A DNA stretch of 64,000 nucleotides, taken from contig NZ_CP013442.1 of the NCBI RefSeq assembly GCF_001718835.1, positions 372,001 through 436,000 of the forward strand, given 5' to 3'. The stretch comes from Burkholderia cepacia. Its GTDB lineage: Bacteria > Pseudomonadota > Gammaproteobacteria > Burkholderiales > Burkholderiaceae. Within the stretch, counting starts at the first letter, position 1, and each line of letters begins with the position of its first letter. A program made the translations under genes and the position numbers. The notes beneath the pieces were generated by a model. That model worked only from the letters and a program-made list of their open reading frames with translations, had not been told where the DNA came from and searched no databases. Positions 1-10,181 of this stretch are shown here, one piece after another.

Positions 1-346
1 TCCAGCGCATCGGCTTGGAGACGAAATCGGTCGCGCCGGCGTCGAAGGCGCTGGCGATCGACGTATCGTCGTCGTTGCCCGTGAGCATGACGATCGGCAC
101 GCGGCGACCTTCCGGCAACGCGCGCAGCTGGCGGCAGCAGGCGAAGCCGTCGCCGCCGGGCATCTCGACGTCGAGCAGCACCACGGCGGGACGATGACGC
201 AGGAACGCGTCGATGCCCTCCTGCGGCCCGGTCGCTTCCTCGACGCGAAAACCCTCCGGCTCGAGGGTCTCCACGACCAGCAGACGCGTCATCGCATCGT
301 CGTCGACGATCAGAATCACCGGCGCATCGGAATGTCGATCGTTCAC
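1..346 (-). CDS. Response regulator, receiver domain (3' end outside window)
   Basis: The visible 115 codons encode a CheY-like receiver. An acidic pair (VDDD) lies near residue 15, the phospho-acceptor Asp is in the LLDVEMPGGDG segment, and the switch Thr and conserved Lys follow (MLTGND, FVSKPM). The start is taken as GTG at 346 because a GGAGGG Shine-Dalgarno lies about 8 nt upstream and no in-frame ATG exists before the preceding stop. It begins 36 nt after the hybrid kinase stop, so it is very probably the last gene of the binding protein-kinase-regulator operon and an acceptor of that kinase's phosphorelay. The output domain lies beyond the window, so its activity (DNA binding, c-di-GMP or other) cannot be told. 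Confidence 0.88.
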   Translation of the reverse strand, partial: MNDRHSDAPVILIVDDDAMTRLLVVETLEPEGFRVEEATGPQEGIDAFLRHRPAVVLLDVEMPGGDGFACCRQLRALPEGRRVPIVMLTGNDDDTSIASAFDAGATDFVSKPMRW

Positions 347-382
347 GACTCGGTTCCCTCCGTTTCCAATGGCTTCAGTGGC

Positions 383-3300
383 TCATCCGGCGACCCGCTC
401 CGCGAGCAGCGCGGCCTGCGCCCGCTCGAATTCGGCGTTCGTGCCGGCGACCAGGTCCGCCGCCGCGGCGACTTCGGCGGCGCGCGCGAACTGCTCGATC
501 TCCTTGCAGCGGGCCGACAGCACGTGCGCGCCGACGTTCGCACTGCTCGATTTCAGCGTATGGGCGGCAAGCCTCAGCGCATCGGCATTGCCCGCCGCGA
601 CGGCCGCATGCATGTCGCCGATCAGTCGCGGCGCATCCAGCACGAACTGATCGATGATCCGGGTCAGGATGTCGGGGCGGCCGGGCCGCTGGAGCGCGCG
701 CAATGCGTCGAGTGCCTTGCGGTCGATCACGTTCGAGTCGCCGTCCGGGGCGGCGCTCGGCGGGTCGGTTGCCGGGTCGGTTCCCGCCTCGATCGCCGCA
801 TCGATTGCCGCATCGGTTGCCGAATCGACGGCTGTGTCGCTCGCGGCCGGCGCCACTGCCGGCACCGCCGGCGCATCGCCGCGCGCAAAGCGCGCGAGCA
901 TCTGCAGCAGCGCATCGCGACGGAACGGTTTTCCGAGGTAGTCGTCCATGCCGGCGGCCAGGCAGCGCTCCCGGTCGCCGCTGAGCGCATTGGCCGTCAA
1001 CGCGATGACCGGCAGTCGCGGCGCGCCGGCCGCCGCTTCGTGCCGACGCAGCAGCCGCGTCGCTTCGAAGCCGTCCAGCAGCGGCATCTGGCAATCCATC
1101 AGGACCACGTCGAACCTTTCGTTCGCGAGCCGCTCCAGCGCCTGCCGGCCGTTCTCGGCGACTGCCACCGCGTAGCCCGTATCCTCCAGCATCGCCAGCG
1201 CGATCTGCTGGTTGACCGCGTTGTCCTCGACCAGCAGCACGCGCGCCGCAACCGCGCCGGGCAACGGGCCGCCGTCCGGTTCGGCTTCGTCGGCGAGCGG
1301 CGCCGACGACGGCAGCCGGGGCGGCCTCACGCGCATCGCCGACGCGATGGCCGTGTACAGCTCCGCACCATGGAGCGGCTTCGTCAGCCGGGCGTCGATG
1401 TCGAGTTCCCGCGCGACCTGGATGCTGTCCATCATCTCGAACGCGGTCAGCGTGACGATCCTGAGCGCACGCAGCGACGGGTCGCGGCGGATGTGCTGCA
1501 CGAGCGAGATGCCGTCCATGCCCGGCATCCGCACATCGACGATGGCGAGATCGAACGGCACGCCGTCGGAGACGGCCGACCGCAACTGCGACAGCGCATC
1601 GCCGCCGCCGATGGCCGTCGCGACGCACAGCTGCCATTCGAACGCATGTTCGACGAGGACGCTGCGATCGGTCTCGCTGTCGTCCACGATCAGGACCCTC
1701 AACCCTGCCAGCGACCGTCGCGCGCCCTCGACCGCGCCGGCCGCGCCGTCCGCCGGCTCGAGCCGCGCGGTCACGGTGAACACCGAGCCCTTGCCGGGCG
1801 TCGATTCGAGCGTGAGCGTGCCGCCCATCATCTCGGCCAGCTGGCGGGAAATCACGAGCCCCAGCCCGGTTCCGCCGTATTTGCGCGCGGTCGAGCTGTC
1901 GGCCTGCTGGAACGGCCGGAACAACTGCGCGGACACGTCCGGCGCGATGCCGATGCCGCTGTCGGCGATCGCGAACACGACGCGGCCGTCGTCCGCATAC
2001 GACACGGTCAGCGCGATCTGCCCGCGCTCGGTGAACTTGATCGCATTGCCGATCAGGTTCGTCAGGATCTGGCGCAGCCGGACCGGGTCGCCGCGCACCC
2101 ATTCCGGCACCGGGTCCTGCTTGCGAAAGCGCAGCGCGAGCCCCTTGCGCGTGGCGGTGGGTTCGAGCAGCGCGACGACATCGTCGAGCAACTGATGCAG
2201 GTCGAAATCGATGCGCTCGAGCGTCAGCTTGCCGGCCTCGATCTTCGAGAAATCGAGTATGTCGTCGATGATGATGAGCAGCGTCTGGCCCGACCGATAC
2301 ACGGTGTCGACGAACTTGCGTTGCTTCGACGTCAGGCGCGTGCGTTGCAGCAGCTCGGTCATGCCCAGCACGCCGTTCATCGGCGTGCGGATCTCGTGGC
2401 TCATCCTCGCGAGGAATTCCGATTTCGCCGAATTCGCGGTTTCGGCCGCGTCGATGGCCGCCTTCAGGTCGATGTCGCGGCGTTCGATTTCGTCGAGCAT
2501 CGTATTGAAGCCGGCGATCAGGGTCGCGACTTCGTCGGTGCCGTGGTGACGCACGCGCAACGACAGGTCGCTGCCGCTACGGATGCGGGCCATGGTGCGC
2601 GTCAGGTTCCCCAGCGGGAGGGAGATCGACTTGCCGAGGCGATGGCTGATCACGAAGCCGACGACCGCGAGCAACAGCGACACGACGGCGATCATCCCGA
2701 CCGCGCCGGCCATCGCGCGGTACACCTGCGACACGATGCTGCGCTGCTGCAGGTCGACGCGCACGGCTTCCTGTTCCGTGTAGGCCGCGAGCCGATTCGC
2801 GGTCGTGTCCACATCCGCGACGATGCGCTGCATGCTGGCGTCGTTGGACAGCATGTTCGACCTCACCGCGAGGATGCGGCGTGCGGCACCGGCCAGGGCC
2901 GCCGTCAGCGGAACCATGTCGTGCGCACGGCTCAGTTCGCCCTGCCCGCTGGCGACGAGCGCATCGCGCAGCGCGCTCGCGGCGGCGGCGAGCTTGTCGA
3001 TATCCTTCCGTACCTCGTCGCCGACGCGCTCGAGCTGTTCCGTGCTCTCGCCTTGCCCGGCCAGGCGGAGGTCGGCCGTCAATTCCTCGATCCCCCCCAT
3101 GACGACCGACGACAGGTACCTGATCCGCGCCGCTTGCCGCTGGAACGCGATCGTTTCGTCGAGACGCTGTCGCGCCTTGACGATCCGCAACGCGAACGGG
3201 TCGGCGATTTCCGCCAGCTTCGTGTCGAGCGCATCGAGCAACTTCGTCACTTGGTCCTTTGTTTCCTGATAGCGCGTCGCGACGGACGGCTCCGCGAACA

Positions 3301-4108
3301 TCCTGCCGCGCAGCGCGACCAGGCTGTCGTTGCCGTCGAGGAGGTCGGCCGCCACCCGCTCGAGCGTATCCGACACGTCCCGCGTCGCGGCGGCATCGAC
3401 GTTCGGCGCCGCGATCGTCAGCGCGTTGCGCGCGCCGTCGAAGGCCGCCTTCATCCGTTCCCGCAGCGGGGCGAGCCGGTACCGGTTCGGCGCGCCGTCG
3501 ACATGACCGGCAACGTTGAGGATGTCCTTGACGTTCATCCGAACCTTGTCGAGCGCATGAATCGTCCGGTTGTACGCGATGTTGGCCGCCAGCGCGTCGG
3601 TCAAGGCGGTTTCCGCCTGGTTGTCCAGCCGTTCCGTCTCCTTGCCGATGGCGGCCAGCGACGTCTCGCTCCGTGCCTGCACGCGCTCGATCAGCCTGCT
3701 GTCGGCGTCGAGCTGCGCGACATCCCGCAGACGCTGGCCGACGCCCTCGCTCATCGACTGCAGCATTGCCGCCACGGCGTCGTACGGTTCGTCGATGTCG
3801 TGCCCGTCGATCGCGCGCACGGCGGCCGTGATGGCGGCGATCCGCTGCAATTGCGTCCCGATTTCCGACGTCGCCTGCTCCTGCTCGGACGCGTCCCGCG
3901 CCTGCTCGAGCCGGCTGAAATCCACCGCGAGCTCCGCGTACGCGCGCTGGAGTTCGTTGCTGCGCACCTGCAACGGCAGCGACTCCTTCGTGAGCGTGCC
4001 CACACCGGAGGCGATGCCGTGCACCGCGATCAGGCTGGTCGCGGAAATCGCCAGTGCACCCAGCAGCATCAGGCTGGTGCCGGTGACAAGCTTGGCCCTG
4101 ATGTCCAT
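383..4108 (-). CDS. Hybrid sensor histidine kinase (HAMP-HisKA-HATPase-REC-REC-HPt)
   Basis: This is a 1241-residue inner-membrane unorthodox kinase. A membrane segment at about 9-29 is followed by a long helical periplasmic region to about 460, a second membrane segment at about 465-488 and a HAMP domain. HisKA follows with phospho-acceptor His571 (MSHEIRTPMNG), then an HATPase_c domain with N and G boxes (NLIGNAIKF, GTGLGLVIS). Two receivers come next, with Asp858 (VDVRMPGMDG) and Asp1005 (MDCQMPLLDG), and a C-terminal HPt with His1183 (AHTLKSSSAN). All phosphorelay residues are present, so it should run the full His-Asp-His-Asp chain. The helical sensor region resembles TorS-type sensors that read a periplasmic binding protein. 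The upstream gene encodes such a protein 45 nt away, which is the likely ligand partner (inference). Confidence 0.93.
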   Translation of the reverse strand: MDIRAKLVTGTSLMLLGALAISATSLIAVHGIASGVGTLTKESLPLQVRSNELQRAYAELAVDFSRLEQARDASEQEQATSEIGTQLQRIAAITAAVRAIDGHDIDEPYDAVAAMLQSMSEGVGQRLRDVAQLDADSRLIERVQARSETSLAAIGKETERLDNQAETALTDALAANIAYNRTIHALDKVRMNVKDILNVAGHVDGAPNRYRLAPLRERMKAAFDGARNALTIAAPNVDAAATRDVSDTLERVAADLLDGNDSLVALRGRMFAEPSVATRYQETKDQVTKLLDALDTKLAEIADPFALRIVKARQRLDETIAFQRQAARIRYLSSVVMGGIEELTADLRLAGQGESTEQLERVGDEVRKDIDKLAAAASALRDALVASGQGELSRAHDMVPLTAALAGAARRILAVRSNMLSNDASMQRIVADVDTTANRLAAYTEQEAVRVDLQQRSIVSQVYRAMAGAVGMIAVVSLLLAVVGFVISHRLGKSISLPLGNLTRTMARIRSGSDLSLRVRHHGTDEVATLIAGFNTMLDEIERRDIDLKAAIDAAETANSAKSEFLARMSHEIRTPMNGVLGMTELLQRTRLTSKQRKFVDTVYRSGQTLLIIIDDILDFSKIEAGKLTLERIDFDLHQLLDDVVALLEPTATRKGLALRFRKQDPVPEWVRGDPVRLRQILTNLIGNAIKFTERGQIALTVSYADDGRVVFAIADSGIGIAPDVSAQLFRPFQQADSSTARKYGGTGLGLVISRQLAEMMGGTLTLESTPGKGSVFTVTARLEPADGAAGAVEGARRSLAGLRVLIVDDSETDRSVLVEHAFEWQLCVATAIGGGDALSQLRSAVSDGVPFDLAIVDVRMPGMDGISLVQHIRRDPSLRALRIVTLTAFEMMDSIQVARELDIDARLTKPLHGAELYTAIASAMRVRPPRLPSSAPLADEAEPDGGPLPGAVAARVLLVEDNAVNQQIALAMLEDTGYAVAVAENGRQALERLANERFDVVLMDCQMPLLDGFEATRLLRRHEAAAGAPRLPVIALTANALSGDRERCLAAGMDDYLGKPFRRDALLQMLARFARGDAPAVPAVAPAASDTAVDSATDAAIDAAIEAGTDPATDPPSAAPDGDSNVIDRKALDALRALQRPGRPDILTRIIDQFVLDAPRLIGDMHAAVAAGNADALRLAAHTLKSSSANVGAHVLSARCKEIEQFARAAEVAAAADLVAGTNAEFERAQAALLAERVAG

Positions 4109-4153
4109 GCAGCCTCCGGGGTCGGGACGGCCCGCGCGCAGCCATCCTGACGG

Positions 4154-5350
4154 TTACTTGGCCGGCGCGTCCAGGGGCGTGATGCGGCCGTGCGCGATTT
4201 CGGAGAGGAACACCGCGTTCAGCGCCTGGTGATTGTCCGCGCTCAGATCGGCGACCAGGCCGCCGAGATCGAGATGCCTGATCGATTCGAGCGCCTGCTT
4301 CAGCGCCGCGCGGGTCGGCGACGGGCCGGCGCGCTCGAGGCCGATCAGCATGATCTTCGCGTCGATGCAGCCCTCGATGTGCACCACGCCCGCTTGCTCG
4401 CCCGGAAAGCGCTGCTCGATCAGCCGCACGCAGTCGCGGATCACTTGCCGGTCGTTCCGGGGCAGCGGCACGACCTGCGAGATCAGCGTGCCGTCTCCTT
4501 CGTCGCCGACCAGGCGCATCAGGTCGTCGGTGCCGACGAAGGACACCGATGCGAGCCGGGCCTTCAGCCCTTCGCGACGCGCGGCGCGAATGAACGCGGC
4601 GATCGGCGTATAGGGGCCGGCCATGACGACGACATCCGGATGGCCGTCGAGCAGCGACGCGAGGCCGGTGTCGATCGCCGTGGTCCCGCGGCGGAACGTG
4701 CCCGTCGCGACGACGTCCAGGCCGTGACGCTGGAGCGCGAGCCGCGTCCCCGTCAGCACCGCGAGCCCGAAGCCGTCGTCCTGATAGAACACCGCGAAAC
4801 GTTTCGCGCCGTCGTGTGCGATGAAATGGTCGACCAGCGCGCGGGTCTCGTCTTCGTAGCTGGCGCGGATGTTGAAGACCTCCGGCACGACCGGCTTGCG
4901 CAGCGCCATCGCGCCGGTGAACGGGCCGACGAGCGGAATGCCGGCCTCCCGGATGATCGGCAGGACCGCCGTGGTCGTCGGCGTGCCGACATAGCCGAAC
5001 AGCGCGAACACGTTACGCCGCCCGATCATTTCCAGCGTGCTGTCGACGGTCCTGTCGGGTTCGTAGCGGTCGTCGTCGACCACGAGCTCGATCTTCCTGC
5101 CATGCACGCCGCCGCGCGCGTTCACGTCGTCGAACACGGCTTGTGCCCCGATGCGCAGCCCGTGTCCGAGGCCCCCCGCCGCGCCCGTCTGCGCGTTGAC
5201 CATGCCAAGGCGGATCGCGCCGTCGGTCAAGCCGGGCTCTGCCGCGACGCACGGGCCGGCGCACGGCATCGCGACGATGCATGCGACCAGTGTTCCGCGC
5301 CAGTTTGCGCGAACGAAACAGAACCATGCCGAAAACGCACTCGCGCTCAT
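4154..5350 (-). CDS. Periplasmic ligand-binding protein (LivK/Peripla_BP_6 family), probable sensor partner
   Basis: The product is 398 residues: a signal peptide ending near CVAA (about residue 37) followed by a type I periplasmic binding fold (IRLGMVNAQTG, IELVVDDD, LFGYVGTPTTTAVLP). The family carries branched-chain amino acids, amides or similar small molecules for ABC transporters. No permease or ATPase lies nearby; the gene is instead followed by a hybrid kinase and a response regulator, so a role as a periplasmic sensor component is more likely than transport. ATG at 5350 was chosen over an upstream in-frame start because AAGGAAC lies just before it and the signal peptide begins there. 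The ligand cannot be read from the sequence. Confidence 0.87.
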   Translation of the reverse strand: MSASAFSAWFCFVRANWRGTLVACIVAMPCAGPCVAAEPGLTDGAIRLGMVNAQTGAAGGLGHGLRIGAQAVFDDVNARGGVHGRKIELVVDDDRYEPDRTVDSTLEMIGRRNVFALFGYVGTPTTTAVLPIIREAGIPLVGPFTGAMALRKPVVPEVFNIRASYEDETRALVDHFIAHDGAKRFAVFYQDDGFGLAVLTGTRLALQRHGLDVVATGTFRRGTTAIDTGLASLLDGHPDVVVMAGPYTPIAAFIRAARREGLKARLASVSFVGTDDLMRLVGDEGDGTLISQVVPLPRNDRQVIRDCVRLIEQRFPGEQAGVVHIEGCIDAKIMLIGLERAGPSPTRAALKQALESIRHLDLGGLVADLSADNHQALNAVFLSEIAHGRITPLDAPAK

Positions 5351-5439
5351 GCTTCGTTCCTTTGCAGCACACGGTGATGAAGACCTGCCCGGCAATGCGC
5401 CCGCCGCCTGCCAGCGCGGCATGAAACGGCTACAAAATA

Positions 5440-5468
5440 TATATAGATTGCATCAAATGCGATCGCAA
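5440..5468 (-). promoter_or_regulatory. Sigma70-like promoter of the binding protein-kinase operon
   Basis: On the minus strand, TTGCGA (5463-5468) and TATATA (5440-5445) are separated by 17 nt. The site lies about 90 nt upstream of the binding-protein start, inside a short AT-rich stretch that stands out from the high-GC surroundings. Confidence 0.6.
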
Positions 5469-5582
5469 GTCAGAGGGGCGGATTGAAAGCTGCTCTTCAT
5501 TTCAATAACGTTGTCTATTCGATTTTTTATTTCTCTTTTTAAATCAAATGGTGCATTGCATCGATCGGGCGCGTAAACGCAA

Positions 5583-5614
5583 ATCGCCGGCAATCCGGGT
5601 GAATTGCCGGCGAT
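5583..5614 (-). terminator. Hairpin terminator after the LivK-like gene
   Basis: A perfect 12-bp inverted repeat (ATCGCCGGCAAT / ATTGCCGGCGAT) with an 8-nt loop lies 25 nt past the stop of the LivK-like gene. On the minus strand it is followed by TTTGCGTTT, a modest T tract. It separates that gene from the sensor operon. Confidence 0.75.
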
Positions 5615-5639
5615 CGGCGCGCAGCGCGCGGATGATGCG

Positions 5640-6794
5640 TTACATCTTCACCTGGTCGAGGAAGGTCTTCTTGCCGCTCTTGTAGCCGTAGATCGAGATC
5701 ACCCCGTGCGTCAGGTCGCCCTTCGCATCGAAGGTCGTCGTGCCGATCACGCCCGAGTAGTTCGTCGCCGGCATCGCCGCGAGGATCTTCGCCGGATCGG
5801 TCGAGTTCGCGCGCTTCATCGCGTCCACCGCGATGTAGACCGCGTCATACGCGAACGGCGCATCGAACTTGATGCCCTGGTTGAAGCGCTTCTGGTACTT
5901 CGCGAGGAAGTCCGCGCCGCCCGGCATCTTCTCGAGCGCAGCGCCTGCCTGCGAGCAGACCACGTTCGTCGCCGCTTCGCCCGCGAGGTCGGACAGCTGC
6001 TCGGTGCACACGCCGTCGCCGGACAGGATCTTCGCGCGCAGGCCGAGCTGCTTCGCCTGCTTCGCGAACGGGCCGCCGGTGGCGTCCATGCCGCCGTACA
6101 TGATCGCGTCCGGGTTCTCGCCCTTGATCTTGGTCAGAATCGCGCGGAAGTCGACCGCCTTGTCGTTGGTCGCGTCGTGCGACATCACCTTCAGGCCGAG
6201 CGCCTTGGCCTTCTTCTCGAACTCGTTCGCGAGGCCCTGGCCGTAGGCGGTCGAATCGTCGACCACCGCGACGCTCTTCACGCCCTTCGCCTGCGCGTAG
6301 CTCGCGAGCGCCGGGCCTTGCTGCGCGTCGGTCGCGACCACGCGGTACGTCGTCTTGAAGCCCTGCTGCGTGTAGGTCGGGTTCGTGGCCGACGGCGAGA
6401 TCTGCACGATGCCCGCATCGCTGTAGATCTTCGACGCCGGGATCGACGTGCCCGAGTTCAGGTGGCCGATCACCGCGACGACCTTGTCGTCGACGAGCTT
6501 CTGCGCAACCTGCGTGGCCTGGCGCGGGTCGGCCGCGTCATCCTGCGCGTCGAGTTGCAGCGTGATCTTCTGGCCGCCGATCGTGAGGCCCTTCGCGTTG
6601 ATTTCCTCGACCGCGAGACGCGCGCCGTTCTCGTTGTCCTTGCCGAGGTGCGAGATGCCGCCCGTCGTCGGTTCGACGCTGCCGATCTTGACGACCTGGT
6701 CGGCCATCGCGTCGGCGACAGCCACCGACGACAGAATCGCCGCGGCTCCGATCAGCATGTGCTTGCGCGTCTTGAGCGCTTTTTGTTGTCTCAT
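5640..6794 (-). CDS. Branched-chain amino acid-type ABC transporter substrate-binding protein
   Basis: The product is a 384-residue LivK-family periplasmic binding protein. A signal peptide (residues 1 to about 30, ending ADAMA) precedes a type I binding fold beginning VVKIGSVEPTTGGISHLGKDNENG, with the ligand-site segment GHLNSGTSIPASKIY. ATG at 6794 is preferred to an upstream in-frame start because an AGGA sequence sits 7-8 nt before it and the signal peptide starts there. It has its own promoter and terminator, so it is monocistronic. The permease and ATPases must be encoded elsewhere. It is a different protein from the sensor-linked binding protein next door. Confidence 0.9.
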   Translation of the reverse strand: MRQQKALKTRKHMLIGAAAILSSVAVADAMADQVVKIGSVEPTTGGISHLGKDNENGARLAVEEINAKGLTIGGQKITLQLDAQDDAADPRQATQVAQKLVDDKVVAVIGHLNSGTSIPASKIYSDAGIVQISPSATNPTYTQQGFKTTYRVVATDAQQGPALASYAQAKGVKSVAVVDDSTAYGQGLANEFEKKAKALGLKVMSHDATNDKAVDFRAILTKIKGENPDAIMYGGMDATGGPFAKQAKQLGLRAKILSGDGVCTEQLSDLAGEAATNVVCSQAGAALEKMPGGADFLAKYQKRFNQGIKFDAPFAYDAVYIAVDAMKRANSTDPAKILAAMPATNYSGVIGTTTFDAKGDLTHGVISIYGYKSGKKTFLDQVKM

Positions 6795-6893
6795 CTGTGT
6801 TTCCTGAAATGTAAACGACGCTTTGATCTGCGTCTCGATGGATTGCCGATTGACGCCCGCCATCTTTCTCGGAACGGCGCCGGCAATCTCGAA

Positions 6894-6921
6894 ATTGTCA
6901 CTCCGCCGGGAAATGTGTCAA
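6894..6921 (-). promoter_or_regulatory. Promoter of the LivK-like gene
   Basis: On the minus strand a perfect TTGACA (6916-6921) is followed after 16 nt by GACAAT (6894-6899), about 100 nt before the start codon. Confidence 0.6.
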
Positions 6922-7048
6922 GTGAACATAATTGACCGACGCTCTACTGACGCGCATCGATTGAGCCGCATCATGAAACGGCAATGAAATAGCGGCTAAA
7001 TGCGCTCAAATCGCGCTTGGGAGGCGGCATCTTCGATACGCATCTTCG

Positions 7049-7945
7049 TCAGCCGACGTCGCGCAACAGCCGGATCAATTGCTCGCGCAACCACTGGTTG
7101 GCCTGGTCGCGGTCGGCGCTGCGATGCCAGTAGCAGAAATACTCGAGCGCCGGCATCTCGAACGGCAGTTCGAGAATCCGCGCCGGATAGCGCTGCAGCA
7201 GCCGCAGCGGTGCCGTCAGCGCGAGATCGCCGCGCATCGCGATCAGCGGCGCGACCATGTAGTGCTGCACGCGCATCTGGATGGTGCGGCGCAACCCGAG
7301 GCGCGTCAGCTCCGCGTCGACGTGCCCGCTGCCCTTGCGACGGCTCGACACGTGGATGTGCCCCATCGACAGGTAGTCGTCCATGGTGAGCGTGTCGCCC
7401 TTGAACGGGTGATCGTCGCGGATCATGCACGCATAGCGGTCGCGCACGAGCAGCGCCTGGTGCAGGTGCGGATCGCCGATCAGCGGCGCGTCGATCGCGA
7501 TGTCGACGGAGCCGTTCGCGAGCGCGGTCGCCACCTCGCGCCGATCGGTGTAGTAGCTGCGCACGTGCATGCCGGGCGCATGCGTCTGCAGCAGTTCGCC
7601 GAGCGCGGGCAGCAGCAGCGCTTCGGTCAGGTCGCTCATGCTCATCCGGAACACGCGCGTCGACGACGCCGGATCGAACACGTCGCCTTCGTGCGCGCTC
7701 GAATCGAGCAGCTGCATCGCCTCGCGCACCCGGCCGACGATGTTCTCGGCCAGCGGCGTCGGCATCATCCCGGCCGGCGTGCTGACGAACAGCGGATCGT
7801 TCAGGGTCTTGCGCAGCCGCGCCAGCGCGTTGCTGACGGCCGGCTGCGTGAGATTGAGCACCTCGGCCGCGCGCGTCAGGTTGCGCTTGGTGTAGATCGC
7901 GTCGAACACGACGAACAGGTTCAGGTCCAGCTTCGATAAACGCAT
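7049..7945 (-). CDS. LysR-family transcriptional regulator
   Basis: The product is 298 residues. The N-terminal winged helix-turn-helix spans about 6-65 (LDLNLFVVFDAIY, RAAEVLNLTQPAVSNALARLR), followed by a LysR substrate-binding domain. The wording of the HTH and the following PTPLAENIV resembles the NodD/SyrM-like branch. The start at 7945 has a GAGGAGG Shine-Dalgarno. It lies 68 nt downstream of the acyl-CoA dehydrogenase on the same strand rather than divergent from a target, which is less usual for LysR genes. It may be the last gene of that unit or be expressed separately. The inducer is unknown. Confidence 0.9.
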   Translation of the reverse strand: MRLSKLDLNLFVVFDAIYTKRNLTRAAEVLNLTQPAVSNALARLRKTLNDPLFVSTPAGMMPTPLAENIVGRVREAMQLLDSSAHEGDVFDPASSTRVFRMSMSDLTEALLLPALGELLQTHAPGMHVRSYYTDRREVATALANGSVDIAIDAPLIGDPHLHQALLVRDRYACMIRDDHPFKGDTLTMDDYLSMGHIHVSSRRKGSGHVDAELTRLGLRRTIQMRVQHYMVAPLIAMRGDLALTAPLRLLQRYPARILELPFEMPALEYFCYWHRSADRDQANQWLREQLIRLLRDVG

Positions 7946-8013
7946 TGCGTCGCCTCCTCGCCCGCATCTTAAGGCGTGCGCCGCGCTTGCGTCCATGCCG
8001 GGGGCATCTACCG

Positions 8014-9279
<1,266 letters not shown>

Positions 9280-9361
9280 GAGTCTTTTCCTGAAATGAGG
9301 GAAACGAAGTTCCCGGCTCTCGACTGATCGGAATCCTGATCGCTTTCGTGTGTCCGTTCGC

Positions 9362-10126
9362 TCAGATCGTCAGGCCGCCGTCGACGACGATGCATTCGCC
9401 GTTCGTGTAGCTCGCCGCGTCCGACACGAGGTACAGCACGGTGCCGGCCATTTCGCGCGGTTCCGCGTGGCGGCGCAGCGGGATCTTCGCCTTCCACGTC
9501 TCGTAGATGTCCTTGTCGGCGAACAGCGCGCCCGCGAACTTCGTCTTCGTGAGCCCCGGCAGCAGCGCGTTCACGCGGATGCCGAACGGCCCGCACTCCT
9601 TCGCGAACGCCTTCGTCATGTTGACGACGGCCGCCTTCGTGATCGAGTAGATGCCCTGCCGGTCGCCCGGCTGCAGCGCATTCACCGACGCCGTGTTGAC
9701 GATCGCGCCGCCGCCGTGCTCCTTCATCAGCTTGCCGGCCTCGACCGACATGAAGAAGTAGCCGCGGATGTTCACGTCGACCGTCTTGTCGTAAGCGGCG
9801 AGATCGGTATCGAGGATGTGCCCGAAATACGGGTTCGCGGCCGCGTTGTTCACGAGGATGTCGAGCCGCCCGTGCTTGCCGCGGACATGCTCGAACGTCG
9901 CGGCGATGTCTTCCAGGCGCCCGACGTGGCACGCCAGCGCCTCGGCGCGGCCGCCCGCCGCGACGATCGCGTCGGCCACGGCCTGGCAGTCGTCGCGCTT
10001 GCGGCTCGACACGATCACGTGCGCGCCCTGCTCCGCGAGCAGTTTCGCGATTTCCTCGCCGATACCGCGGCTCGCGCCCGTCACCAGTGCGATCTTGCCC
10101 GTCAGGTCGAACAGATTCGTTGCCAT
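9362..10126 (-). CDS. Short-chain dehydrogenase/reductase
   Basis: The product is a 254-residue classical SDR. The NAD(P)-binding motif TGASRGIG is at residues 16-23, NNAA at 93-96, and the catalytic Ser147, Tyr160 and Lys164 (YSITK) are all present. Its neighbours (acyl-CoA dehydrogenase, APH-type kinase, phosphatase) suggest that it oxidises or reduces a hydroxy/keto acyl-CoA intermediate. It is most like the 3-oxoacyl-reductase/DHRS4-type group, but substrate and cofactor cannot be assigned. It sits 82 nt upstream of the acyl-CoA dehydrogenase and is probably co-transcribed with it. Confidence 0.88.
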   Translation of the reverse strand: MATNLFDLTGKIALVTGASRGIGEEIAKLLAEQGAHVIVSSRKRDDCQAVADAIVAAGGRAEALACHVGRLEDIAATFEHVRGKHGRLDILVNNAAANPYFGHILDTDLAAYDKTVDVNIRGYFFMSVEAGKLMKEHGGGAIVNTASVNALQPGDRQGIYSITKAAVVNMTKAFAKECGPFGIRVNALLPGLTKTKFAGALFADKDIYETWKAKIPLRRHAEPREMAGTVLYLVSDAASYTNGECIVVDGGLTI

Positions 10127-10181
10127 CTATTGCTCCTCCATGTATGTGCGTGCGGCGAGCGCCGCATCGGCTTCGGGTTGT

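Noticed and set aside
194..4150. Very long plus-strand open frame (1318 codons) opposite the hybrid kinase
   Set aside because: It is antisense to a clear kinase, Arg/Asp-rich without domains, and is the usual effect of GC-rich codon bias on the opposite strand.
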